From: Prado023 sp036375875
Lineage (GTDB): Bacteria; Actinomycetota; Actinomycetes; S36-B12; CAIYMF01
Assembly (NCBI GenBank): GCA_036375875.1
Contig: DASVBK010000213.1
Location: 1-29,099, forward strand
Direction: 5' to 3'
DNA: 29,099 nt
In this document: one piece after another, positions 1 to 6,995 of the stretch
Position numbering within the stretch: the stretch's first letter is position 1
How the letters are laid out: each line of letters begins with the position of its first letter
Notes under the pieces: model-generated
What the model was told of the DNA's origin: nothing
Database searches by the model: none
What the model saw: the letters and a program-made list of their open reading frames with translations, nothing else
Made by a program: the position numbers and the translations under genes

Positions 1-96
1 GTAGGAGCCGCGCGGGGCGCGGCCGTGGGCGTGGCGGCGCAGGTGCCCCTGCCCGTGGAAGCCCGCCGGACGCAGGGTGGAGGCCGGGGTGGGCAT
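1..96 (-). CDS. Partial hypothetical protein, 5' end only
   Basis: An open minus-strand frame starts with ATG at 96 and runs off the left edge after 32 codons, beginning MPTPASTLRP. All third positions but one are G or C, while first and second positions contain A and T, which is the pattern of real coding sequence here. A GGTGGAG ribosome-binding site (plus-strand 105-111) lies 8 nt before the ATG. The frame is also open upstream to another ATG at 168, but that one lacks a good ribosome-binding site. The visible residues are rich in Arg, His, Gly and Pro and match no family I recognise. The gene would be divergent from tadA. Confidence 0.4.
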   Translation of the reverse strand, partial: MPTPASTLRPAGFHGQGHLRRHAHGRAPRGSY

Positions 97-138
97 GGGC
101 AGCACTCCACCAGTGGCCCGCGCCGGTCGCAACTGCGG

Positions 139-158
139 CCCTGACCCCGGGGTCAGGG
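139..158. promoter_or_regulatory. Perfect 20-bp palindrome, candidate operator
   Basis: The sequence CCCTGACCCC is followed directly by its exact reverse complement GGGGTCAGGG. It lies between the divergent partial gene (start 96) and tadA (start about 304). With no loop and no T-run it looks more like a dimeric repressor site than a terminator. I cannot name the regulator. If the left gene instead starts at 168, the palindrome would be inside its coding sequence. Confidence 0.35.
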
Positions 159-303
159 AATCGACCATGGGCGGATCCAGCCGGGCCGGCGCGTCGCGGG
201 CCGGGTGCGGTGTGCGGGCCTCGGCGTGGGCCCGGTGAGGCGTGCCGGCGTGCCGACGGCTCAGGCGCCTCGGGAGCTTCGTGCGGTGGCACACTCGGCC
301 ACC

Positions 304-777
304 GTGAAGGCCAGCCCCGCGGACGAGGCGGCCATGCGGGCCGCCCTGGCCGAGGCCGCCCTGGCGCTGCCGGCCGGTGACGTGCCCATCGGGGCGCTGG
401 TGCTCGACGCGGCGGGCGCGGTGCTCGGCCGCGGGCACAACCGTCGCGAGGCGGAGGCCGACCCCACGGCGCACGCCGAGGTGCTGGCCCTGCGCGGGGC
501 GGCCCAGGCGATGGGGCAGTGGCGCCTGACCGGTTGCACGCTCGTGGTCACGCTCGAGCCATGCACGATGTGCGCTGGTGCTGCCGTGCTCGCGCGCGTC
601 GAGCGGATCGTGTTCGGCGCCTTCGACCCGAAGGCCGGGGCGGTCGGCTCGCTGTGGGACGTGGTGCGCGATCCACGGCTCAACCATCGACCGCAGGTCG
701 CGGCCGGGGTGCTGGCCGAGGAGTGCGGCGCGCAGCTGCGCGCGTTCTTCGCCACGCACCGCGATCCGGGCACGTGA
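304..777 (+). CDS. tadA: tRNA-specific adenosine deaminase TadA
   Basis: This is a cytidine/deoxycytidylate deaminase-fold enzyme that converts A34 of tRNA-Arg(ACG) to inosine in the cytoplasm. The zinc site is complete: the HAE motif has His57 and the proton-shuttle Glu59, and PCTMC supplies Cys87 and Cys90 (numbering from the GTG at 304). The N-terminal GDVPIGALVL strand and the GHNRREAEADPTAHAE stretch are typical of TadA. At 157 residues the length is normal for the family. GTG 304 gives the usual short N-terminal helix. ATG 334 is an alternative with a GAGG 5 nt upstream. The frame continues upstream to 205, but that part has no family resemblance. upp follows 47 nt downstream on the same strand. 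Confidence 0.9.
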   Translation: MKASPADEAAMRAALAEAALALPAGDVPIGALVLDAAGAVLGRGHNRREAEADPTAHAEVLALRGAAQAMGQWRLTGCTLVVTLEPCTMCAGAAVLARVERIVFGAFDPKAGAVGSLWDVVRDPRLNHRPQVAAGVLAEECGAQLRAFFATHRDPGT

Positions 778-824
778 GCCGGTCGGCCGTCGGCTCGCTG
801 ACGCCGCCTCACTACGCTGCGCCC

Positions 825-1463
825 ATGCGCACGATGCTCGCCGACCATCCGCTGGTCGCGCACAAGCTGACCACCCTGCGGGACGAGCGCACTGACTCCC
901 CGACCTTCCGCAGGCTCGTCGACGAGCTGGTCACCCTCCTGGCCTACGAGGCCACCCGCGACATCCGGGTGGAGTCCGTGCAGATCCAGACCCCGGTCGC
1001 GGCCATGACGGGTCAGCGCCTGGCCGCGCCCCGACCCGTCGTGATCCCGATCCTGCGTGCCGGGCTGGGCATGCTCGAGGGCATGACCCGGCTGCTGCCG
1101 ACCGCCGAGATCGGGTTCCTCGGCATGATCCGGGACGAGGTCACGCTCGAGGCCTCGACCTACGCCGACCGGCTGCCGATGGACCTCGCCGGCCGGCAGG
1201 TGTTCCTGCTCGACCCCATGCTGGCGACCGGCGGCACGCTCATGATGGCCATCGACCTGGTGCTCAGCCGCGGCGCCCGTGACGTGACGGCGGTGTGCCT
1301 GCTGGCCGCACCGGAGGGCATCGAGGCCGTCGACCGGCACGTCGCGGGGCGCATCCCGACCATCACCCTCGTCACGGCCGCGATCGACGAGCGGCTCAAC
1401 GAGCGCGGCTACATCGTGCCGGGCCTCGGCGATGCGGGGGATCGGCTCTACGGGATCGTCTGA
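825..1463 (+). CDS. upp: Uracil phosphoribosyltransferase
   Basis: This pyrimidine-salvage enzyme makes UMP from uracil and PRPP in the cytosol. The 212 residues match the usual length (about 208). Family blocks are present in order: HPLVAHKLTTLRD at the N-terminus, PVVIPILRAGLGM in the middle, the PRPP loop VFLLDPMLATGGT, and the C-terminal uracil-binding segment GYIVPGLGDAGDRLYG. ATG 825 is chosen because the family begins just before the HPL motif; ATG 834 is also possible. It lies 47 nt after tadA on the same strand and may be co-transcribed. It converges on the LD-carboxypeptidase gene. A 10-bp direct repeat (GGATCGTCTG) at 1453-1462 and 1467-1476 spans its stop codon. Confidence 0.95.
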   Translation: MRTMLADHPLVAHKLTTLRDERTDSPTFRRLVDELVTLLAYEATRDIRVESVQIQTPVAAMTGQRLAAPRPVVIPILRAGLGMLEGMTRLLPTAEIGFLGMIRDEVTLEASTYADRLPMDLAGRQVFLLDPMLATGGTLMMAIDLVLSRGARDVTAVCLLAAPEGIEAVDRHVAGRIPTITLVTAAIDERLNERGYIVPGLGDAGDRLYGIV

Positions 1464-1559
1464 GCCGGATCGTCTGCCCTGGGCCGGGCCGACGTCGAGG
1501 CGTGTGCGATCGCTGCCTGGCCGTCCCCCCGGACCTGACGTGGCCCAGCAGCGCCGCGG

Positions 1560-1583
1560 CGGGCAGCTCAGTGCAGCTGCCCG
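1560..1583. terminator. Bidirectional hairpin between convergent upp and LD-carboxypeptidase genes
   Basis: CGGGCAGCT (1560-1568) and AGCTGCCCG (1575-1583) form a perfect 9-bp stem with a 6-nt loop. The hairpin contains the stop codon of the minus-strand carboxypeptidase gene and lies 97 nt after the upp stop. There is no T-run, which is common for actinobacterial terminators. Function is inferred from position and stem strength only. Confidence 0.45.
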
Positions 1584-2560
1584 GCCTCGACGTCCTCGGC
1601 ATGCGGCCGGTCCAGGCCCGCCTCGGGCTCCCCGGTGAGCGTCAGCGTCGCGTGGCCGCCGTACACCCACGGCTCGTTGTCGGGGTCGTGCCCCACCGGC
1701 ACCCCGGCCACCACGGGCACGCCGAACTCCACGAGCCGCTGCTCCATGAAGCTCTCGGCGTGCTGGTCGCGCTCGCCGGGCATCGCGCTGAACGAGCCCA
1801 GCGCGAACGCCCGCACGCCCATCAGCCCGCCGGAGAGCTGCAGCTGCGTGAGCATGCGATCCAGGCGGTAGACCGGCTCGCCGACGTCCTCGAGCAGCAT
1901 GATCGCGTCGTGCGAGCGCAGCGCGTGCGGGGTGCCGGCGAGCGCCGCGAGCATCGCGAGGTTGCCCCCGACGATGGGCCCGGAGACCGCATGGCGTGGT
2001 CCGGCGACGTGCTGCACCTCCGCGCTGAACCCACGGCCCTCCTGGAGCATCGCGCGCATGCGGTCGCGGGACTCGTCGGCAGCCAGGTCGCCCAGGGCGG
2101 TGATCACGGGGGCGTGGATGCCGAGCAGGCCCTGCGCCACGGGGTGCGCGAGGTCCTCGGCGAGGCGGTGCTCGCGGTAGAGGGCCGCGAGGAACGCCGT
2201 GGCGTCCGAGAAGCCCAGCAGCGGCCGGTTCGGCACGGCCTCGGGGCTGCGGGTCAGCCGGATGAGGTCCTCGAGCAGGTGCATGGAGCCGAAGCCGCCG
2301 CGCGCGAACCAGATCGCCTCGAGCTCGGGATCGGTCATGGCCCAGCGCAGATCCTGGAGCCGCTCCGCCACGGTGCCCGCCGTGTGGCCGGCCACCTTGA
2401 GCACGTGCTTGCCCACCACCGGCCGGTAGCCCCACTCGTGCAGCACGTCGAGGCCTCGGCCCAGGCGCGCGGGCTGCACGACCCCTGATGGGGCGATCAC
2501 GGCGATCCGGGCGCCCGGGGGCAGCAGCGGACCGGGCAGGTCGTCCTGACGCAGCAGCAT
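1568..2560 (-). CDS. LD-carboxypeptidase, peptidase family S66
   Basis: Family S66 serine peptidases cut the L,D-bond that releases the terminal D-Ala from muropeptide tetrapeptides during peptidoglycan recycling; some relatives cleave other amide bonds such as microcin C7. The 330-residue protein opens with LPPGARIAVIAPSG, the typical first strand. The nucleophile is Ser118 in GFSDATAF. Glu224 in LLEDVGE and His291 in GHDPDN complete the Ser-Glu-His triad at spacings matching known LdcA enzymes. ATG 2560 is chosen because GGTGAGGGG stands just upstream and homology begins there. The frame extends to 2650, but those extra 30 residues are not conserved-looking and abut the SRP RNA gene. No signal peptide is visible, so it is probably cytoplasmic. 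Confidence 0.88.
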   Translation of the reverse strand: MLLRQDDLPGPLLPPGARIAVIAPSGVVQPARLGRGLDVLHEWGYRPVVGKHVLKVAGHTAGTVAERLQDLRWAMTDPELEAIWFARGGFGSMHLLEDLIRLTRSPEAVPNRPLLGFSDATAFLAALYREHRLAEDLAHPVAQGLLGIHAPVITALGDLAADESRDRMRAMLQEGRGFSAEVQHVAGPRHAVSGPIVGGNLAMLAALAGTPHALRSHDAIMLLEDVGEPVYRLDRMLTQLQLSGGLMGVRAFALGSFSAMPGERDQHAESFMEQRLVEFGVPVVAGVPVGHDPDNEPWVYGGHATLTLTGEPEAGLDRPHAEDVEAGQLH

Positions 2561-2654
2561 GGCATCCCCCTCACCGGCGTCCTCGCGCTCGGCGCCCACG
2601 GTACGCCGCACTGGCTCGGCGCCGCGCAGCCCCCGACCACGGCCAGCCATGCAG

Positions 2655-2745
2655 GCGACCCCCCGCGCACCCGCCAGAGCCCGTTTATCCTTGCTGCCTT
2701 CCGGCCCTGGGGAGGTTCACAGGGTGACGCCACGCGAGGGGTCGG
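2655..2745 (-). ncRNA. ffs: Signal recognition particle RNA (4.5S, small bacterial type)
   Basis: Read on the minus strand, the region contains CAGGGCCGGAAGGCAGCAAG, the near-invariant Ffh-binding asymmetric-loop and GGAA-tetraloop segment of bacterial SRP RNA. The flanks pair to give the long hairpin: the 5' arm begins CGACCCCTCGCG and the 3' arm ends GCGCGGGGGGTCG. The RNA assembles with Ffh to target nascent membrane proteins. The ends given are the limits of the pairing and may be off by several bases. A TAGACT -10 box at plus-strand 2751-2756 would start transcription at about 2744, matching the 5' end. Confidence 0.92.
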
Positions 2746-2750
2746 AGCCC

Positions 2751-2756
2751 AGTCTA
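2751..2756 (-). promoter_or_regulatory. -10 box for ffs
   Basis: TAGACT on the minus strand fits the actinobacterial TAnnnT consensus and is placed 7 nt before the predicted 5' end of the SRP RNA. No clear TTGACA-like -35 is seen at the matching distance; TGCGGG lies 18 nt upstream. Confidence 0.5.
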
Positions 2757-2943
2757 CCCGTCGCGCGCCATCGGCCCGCACGCGTGGTGCCCGGCAGGCG
2801 TCGCTCGGGTGCTGGTCCTCACGCCCGACGATGTGGTGGCGGGAGGGCCTGGCCGCCGGCCTGCGCCTGCCTGCACCCCTGCTGTACGCCCCGGCGTCCC
2901 CGTGCGGGCATCGGGCGATTCGGAGGAAGCTCGCGGCCGCCCG

Positions 2944-2949
2944 TAGAAT
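2944..2949 (+). promoter_or_regulatory. -10 box for tRNA-Ser
   Basis: TAGAAT fits TAnnnT and ends 7 nt before the mature tRNA 5' end at 2957, so transcription could begin at or one base before the tRNA itself. No convincing -35 is visible. The rest of 2757-2943, between ffs and this box, shows no gene. Confidence 0.45.
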
Positions 2950-2956
2950 CCTCGGC

Positions 2957-3042
2957 GGAGGATTCGCCTAGTGGCCTAGGGCGCACGATTGGAAATCGTG
3001 TTGGGGCAACACCCCTCACGGGTTCAAATCCCGTATCCTCCG
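2957..3042 (+). tRNA. tRNA-Ser (anticodon GGA)
   Basis: The cloverleaf is complete. The acceptor stem GGAGGAT pairs with ATCCTCC (3035-3041), followed by discriminator G3042. The anticodon stem CACGA/TCGTG holds the loop TTGGAAA with anticodon GGA at 2991-2993, which reads UCC and UCU. The long variable arm (TTGGGG, loop, CACCCC) is the class II feature of serine tRNAs. The T arm contains GGTTCAAATCC. CCA is not encoded. A hairpin terminator follows at 3052-3074. Confidence 0.97.
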
Positions 3043-3051
3043 CCGCGCTGG

Positions 3052-3074
3052 AGGGGCACCCATGTGGTGCCCCT
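3052..3074 (+). terminator. Hairpin terminator after tRNA-Ser
   Basis: GGGGCACC (3053-3060) and GGTGCCCC (3066-3073) form a perfect 8-bp stem with a 5-nt loop, closed by an A-T pair. It stands 10 nt after the tRNA 3' end. Only two T residues follow the stem. Confidence 0.7.
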
Positions 3075-3218
3075 TCGCCGTCTGCGCCCAGGGTGCCGTG
3101 GGGCCGCCGGACCCTGCGGTGGCAGGTCCACCGGGCCTCGGACAGGATCGTCGCGGGTCGCACCGTTGGCCCAGCAACGCGGGGTACTGGGCCCCGCCGA
3201 CATCGTGAGAGGGATGGC

Positions 3219-3638
3219 ATGGCAACGACGCGGCGCGCATCGGCAGTCTGGGACGGCTCACTCAAGGAGGGCTCCGGCGAGGTCACCTTCGAGTCCTCGG
3301 CCCTGGGCACCCACCCGGTGAGCTGGCCGGCCCGGTCCGAGGAGCCCAACGGGGTGACCAGCCCCGAGGAGCTCATCGCTGCGGCGCACGCCACGTGCTT
3401 CGCGATGGCGCTGTCCGGGGCGCTGACCCGGGCCGGGACGCCGCCCACCCAGCTGCGAACCGCGGCCGAGGTGGACTTCCAGGTCGGCACCGGTATCACC
3501 GGCATCCGGCTGCGGGTCAGCGGCGACGTGCCCGGCCTGGACGCCGAGGGCTTCCGCGGCGCGGCCGAGTCGGCCAAGGCCAACTGCCCGGTGAGCCAGG
3601 CGCTCGCCGCGGTGCCGATCGAGCTGACGGTCGAGTAG
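3219..3638 (+). CDS. OsmC-family peroxiredoxin
   Basis: OsmC/Ohr proteins reduce organic hydroperoxides with a pair of cysteines in the cytoplasm, usually recycled by a lipoyl or thiol donor. The 139-residue length and the layout fit OsmC: the two redox cysteines are Cys60 in HATCFAMAL and Cys123 in ANCPVSQAL, with TSPEELIAAAHA ahead of the first. The ATG at 3219 has GAGAGGGA a few bases upstream. The frame is open far upstream through the tRNA gene, but that part is not coding. The sequence favours the OsmC rather than the Ohr subgroup, which is an inference from the YWDG-like start (VWDGSLKEGSG). It converges on the transporter-patatin gene. Confidence 0.92.
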   Translation: MATTRRASAVWDGSLKEGSGEVTFESSALGTHPVSWPARSEEPNGVTSPEELIAAAHATCFAMALSGALTRAGTPPTQLRTAAEVDFQVGTGITGIRLRVSGDVPGLDAEGFRGAAESAKANCPVSQALAAVPIELTVE

Positions 3639-3669
3639 CCGGGGCAGCCCGGGCTTGGCGGCGCCCCGG
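3639..3669. terminator. Candidate bidirectional terminator between convergent genes
   Basis: CCGGGGC (3639-3645) pairs with GCCCCGG (3663-3669), and the loop contains the smaller palindrome GCCCGGGC. It fills the 36-bp gap between the stops of the OsmC gene and the minus-strand fusion gene. No T-run is present. Confidence 0.4.
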
Positions 3670-3674
3670 CCACG

Positions 3675-6600
3675 TCACCCCGAGGGGAGCTGTCCGCCGG
3701 TCTCCTCGAGCAGCCTGCGGGCCGCCATCCGGCCTGCCTCGACGACCAGGTCCATCTGGTGCCACTCGAGCGTGCCGACGCCCAGCGGGGGCGGGGTGAT
3801 GACGGTGGCGCCGCTGGCCCGGGCGGCCTGCACCGCGCCGCCGCTGCCGATCATCATGACGCGCAGCAGCGTGTCGCCCATCGACGGCATCCTCGGCGGG
3901 CCGCTGCGCGCTGCGCCGCCGCCACCGCCGCCCATGGCGATGTTCACGGCCAGCACCGGACCCTCGTCGCGCGCCGTGAGCAGCCGCACGGGCAGGTTGT
4001 CGAGGACCCCGCCGTCGACCAGCAGCAGGTTGTCCAGGCGCATGGGCGGGAAGAGCACCGGGATGGAGACCGAGGCGCTGATCGCCTCGGCGAGGTCGCC
4101 GCTGCGATGCTCCAGCGGGGCCCGGCCGAGCAGGTCGACGCTCATGCAGCGGAACTGCCGAGGCAGGGCCTGGATCTCCATGCCCCCGAGCCGGCGGCGC
4201 AGCATGCTGCGCGTCCGCCGCCCCTTGATCAGCGACACGCTGGGGACGGTGTAGTCCCCGATGGGGTTGCTGCGCACGAAGTCCTCGTAGCAGACCTCGT
4301 GCAGGGTGGTGGCGTCCATGCCGGTCGCGTAGGCGCCGGCCACGATCGAGCCGATGCTGCTGCCCGCTACCCGATCCACGGGGATCCCGGCCGCCACGAG
4401 CTCCTGCAGCACCCCGATGTGGGCGAACCCGCGCGCCCCGCCACCAGCCATGACCATCCCCACGGACCAGCCGCCGATCCGAGCCGCGAGCATCCGGAGG
4501 TCCTCGGCTGGGACGCCGTCGGCGACGATGCTGAGCTGCCACGGGTCCAGCGCCCGGCACCACTGCCGGAGGGTGCCCTCACCGGGGCGGCTGCCGACGA
4601 GCACGAGGTCCGCGCCAGGCCGAGTCCCCGTCTCGTCGCGGGGGGCCGGCTGGCTGGCGCTGGCGACGAGCACCACGTGGTCGGCCTGGCGATGGCAGAA
4701 GTCGCGGGTGGCGTCCTCAGCGCCGGCCACGAGCAGCACCCGGTCCAGCGCGCCCTCCGCCCGTTCGAGGGCCTCGGGGGTGGGATCCGCGAGCACGTCG
4801 GCCCGCAGCTGCGTGCGCAGGTGGGCCAGCAGGTGGGCGGCGACCGCCTCGACTGGGGCACCCGGGTGCAGCCCGAGGACGGACACCACGACCGGACGGG
4901 TGCCCACCGCGCGTGCCGGGGGCCGCGCGTCGCTGAGCTGCTCGGCCAGCACCGCGGCGAGGGTGGGGTAGGCACCGGGATCCTGTGCCATCGCCGCGTC
5001 GAACGCCGCGCGCGACACCTCGCTGAGGATGCTGTCGCGGCGCGCCCGGATCGACGCCGAGCGCGTGCCCGCGGTGAGCAGCGCCAGCTCCCCGACAACC
5101 GCCCCGGGCCCGAGCTCGCGGACGACGGCCTCGCCGACCACCACCTCGAGCCTGCCAGCCCGCAGCACGAACACGGAGTCGGCCGGGTCGCCGGCGCAGA
5201 ACAGCCAGGCGCCACCCTCCAGGTGCCGGTCCTGCGCTGCCCGGTCCAGCGCCGTGCGCACCGGCTCGGGCAGCCGGCTGAACAGGGGTGCGGTGCCCAC
5301 GGACGCGGCAGCCTGGTTCCGGGCGGGGTCAGGCTCGGGCAGGTGCACCTCGATGCGACGGGCCGCTGGGTCGTCGGGCGCCTCGGTCGCCGGCCGGATC
5401 CGCCCCAGCAGCGCCGCGACGGCCGCCACTGCCACGAAGCACGCCACGGACATCCACCAGCCCTCGCGGAACGAGTCCACCGTCGTGGCGGGGGTGGGCG
5501 TGCCGATGATCACCACCAGCAGCGCGATGCCCAGCACCCCGCCCATCTGGCGGGTGCTGGAGACGACAGCCGAGGCCGTGGCGTAGCGACCCCCCGGTAC
5601 GGCGGCCAGCGCCGCGCTGCCCAGCAGCGGCAGGGTCATGCCCACGCCGATCCCGCTGAGCACCTGCCCGGGCAGCCACTCGGCGAGGAACGCCGGCGTC
5701 GTGCCCACCTGGGTCGCATACCAGACGTAGCCGGCCGCCCAGACCAGCGCGCCGGGCACGATGAACAGCCGGTACCCGCGCTGGGCCGCGATCGGGCCCA
5801 GGATCGCCGCGACCACCGCGGCGATCAGCGCCGCGGGCACCAGGGCCATGCCGGCGCGCAGGACGCTGTAGCCCCAGACATAGGTCAGCCACAGGATGTT
5901 CGTCAGCAGGTACGCGTAGAAGCCCATGCCCGCGGCGACCGTGGCCAGGTTGCCGACCTTGAAGGCCCGCACCTTGAGCAGCTCCGGGTCCAGCAGCGGC
6001 GAGCGGTGCCGGCGGGAGCTGAGCACGAACAGGCCGATGAGCAGCAGCGAGACCAGGAAGCAGGTGCGCACCGCCCAGCTCGACCAGCCCCAGGACTGCC
6101 CTTGGACGAGGCCCAGGGTGAGCAGCCCGAGGGCCAGCGCGAACAGCGCGGCGCCGCCGAGGTCCGGCAGGGTCCGGCGCCCGGGCGCGCGACTCTCGAC
6201 CAGCGAGCGCCGGGCGAGGAACCAGGCGGCGACGCCGAACGGGAGGTTGACCAGGAAGGCCCAGCGCCAGTCGCCCACCTGCACGAGCAGGCCACCGATC
6301 GGCGGGCCGAGCCCGGAGGCCAGCGCCGCCGACGCTCCCCAGAGCCCGACGGCGTGGGTCCGGCGCTCGGCCGGGAACGCCGCGACGACCAGGGCGAGCG
6401 AGGCCGGCACCAGCATCGCGGCCCCGAGGGCCTGCACCACCCGGGCGCCCACCAGGAAGGCCACCGAGGGTGCCAGGGCGCAGACCACCGAGGCGGCGGT
6501 GAAGACCAGCACGCCCCAGACGAACGCGCGGCGCCGACCGATGAGGTCGCTCATCCGCCCGAAGGGCACCAGGAAGGCCGCGAACACGATGTTGTAGGCG

Positions 6601-6803
6601 TTGAGGATCCACGACAGGTTGCTGATCGTGGAGTCCGGGAACGACTCGCGGATGCTCGGGAACGCGACGTTGACGATCGTGGCGTCGAGGAACGCCAGGA
6701 ACGCCCCGAACGAGGCGATGCCCAGGACGGTCCCGCTGCCGACCCGGCCCCGACGGACGGCGCCCAGCGCGGGGGTGGCCGCGTGGTGCGGGCTGCGGGA
6801 CAC
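3675..6803 (-). CDS. MFS transporter / cyclic-nucleotide-binding / patatin-like phospholipase fusion
   Basis: One continuous frame of about 1042 residues joins three modules. Residues about 20-465 are a DHA2-type (14-TM) major facilitator transporter with LDATIVNVAFP (motif D1) near residue 42 and GRMSDLIGRRR (motif A). Residues about 505-615 form a CRP-like cNMP-binding domain with the phosphate-cassette signature GELALLTAGTRSAS near 570. A linker like that of NTE-type proteins leads to a patatin domain (about 765-1000) with oxyanion loop GGGARG, nucleophile Ser816 in GSSIG, and Asp930 in DGGVLDN. All key patatin residues are present. The GTG at 6803 is chosen because GGGAGGT (6809-6815) sits 5 nt upstream; the frame is open to an ATG at 6878. 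From memory, M. tuberculosis Rv3239c and Rv3728 share this architecture and size. Substrate and ligand are unknown. It follows clpB on the same strand after 192 bp. Confidence 0.9.
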   Translation of the reverse strand: MSRSPHHAATPALGAVRRGRVGSGTVLGIASFGAFLAFLDATIVNVAFPSIRESFPDSTISNLSWILNAYNIVFAAFLVPFGRMSDLIGRRRAFVWGVLVFTAASVVCALAPSVAFLVGARVVQALGAAMLVPASLALVVAAFPAERRTHAVGLWGASAALASGLGPPIGGLLVQVGDWRWAFLVNLPFGVAAWFLARRSLVESRAPGRRTLPDLGGAALFALALGLLTLGLVQGQSWGWSSWAVRTCFLVSLLLIGLFVLSSRRHRSPLLDPELLKVRAFKVGNLATVAAGMGFYAYLLTNILWLTYVWGYSVLRAGMALVPAALIAAVVAAILGPIAAQRGYRLFIVPGALVWAAGYVWYATQVGTTPAFLAEWLPGQVLSGIGVGMTLPLLGSAALAAVPGGRYATASAVVSSTRQMGGVLGIALLVVIIGTPTPATTVDSFREGWWMSVACFVAVAAVAALLGRIRPATEAPDDPAARRIEVHLPEPDPARNQAAASVGTAPLFSRLPEPVRTALDRAAQDRHLEGGAWLFCAGDPADSVFVLRAGRLEVVVGEAVVRELGPGAVVGELALLTAGTRSASIRARRDSILSEVSRAAFDAAMAQDPGAYPTLAAVLAEQLSDARPPARAVGTRPVVVSVLGLHPGAPVEAVAAHLLAHLRTQLRADVLADPTPEALERAEGALDRVLLVAGAEDATRDFCHRQADHVVLVASASQPAPRDETGTRPGADLVLVGSRPGEGTLRQWCRALDPWQLSIVADGVPAEDLRMLAARIGGWSVGMVMAGGGARGFAHIGVLQELVAAGIPVDRVAGSSIGSIVAGAYATGMDATTLHEVCYEDFVRSNPIGDYTVPSVSLIKGRRTRSMLRRRLGGMEIQALPRQFRCMSVDLLGRAPLEHRSGDLAEAISASVSIPVLFPPMRLDNLLLVDGGVLDNLPVRLLTARDEGPVLAVNIAMGGGGGGAARSGPPRMPSMGDTLLRVMMIGSGGAVQAARASGATVITPPPLGVGTLEWHQMDLVVEAGRMAARRLLEETGGQLPSG

Positions 6804-6978
6804 GCGGGACCTCCCATCGTGCCGCACCCCCGCACGGCCGTGGCCTGAGGGCCCGCCGGGACGGTAGGCCGACGGCACCGTAGCGATGGCCAGGGTGTGA
6901 CGCGCGGTGACGACACGCCGCTTCCCGACGTGCGCAGCGTGACGAAGGGCGGCAGCCGCGCTCAGCCGCTCATCAGGA

Positions 6979-6992
6979 CCACCGCGGGGTGG
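6979..6992 (-). terminator. Small hairpin just after the clpB stop
   Basis: CCACC (6979-6983) and GGTGG (6988-6992) form a 5-bp stem with a 4-nt loop directly downstream of clpB. It is short and has no T-run, so a terminator role is weakly supported. Confidence 0.2.
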
Positions 6993-6995
6993 GGC

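Noticed and set aside
261..2435. A 724-codon minus-strand frame across tadA, upp and the carboxypeptidase
   Set aside because: It overlaps three genes with complete catalytic motifs and has low-complexity composition.
2957..3074. Integration site or mobile element at tRNA-Ser
   Set aside because: No integrase gene and no long duplicate of the tRNA 3' end are visible; the upstream ATCCTC copy is only 6 bp beyond chance pairing.
3759..6848. A 1029-codon plus-strand open frame opposite the transporter-patatin gene
   Set aside because: The translation is a low-complexity Arg/Gly/His/Gln mix with no domain. It is the expected antisense artefact of high third-position GC, and the opposite strand has intact family motifs.
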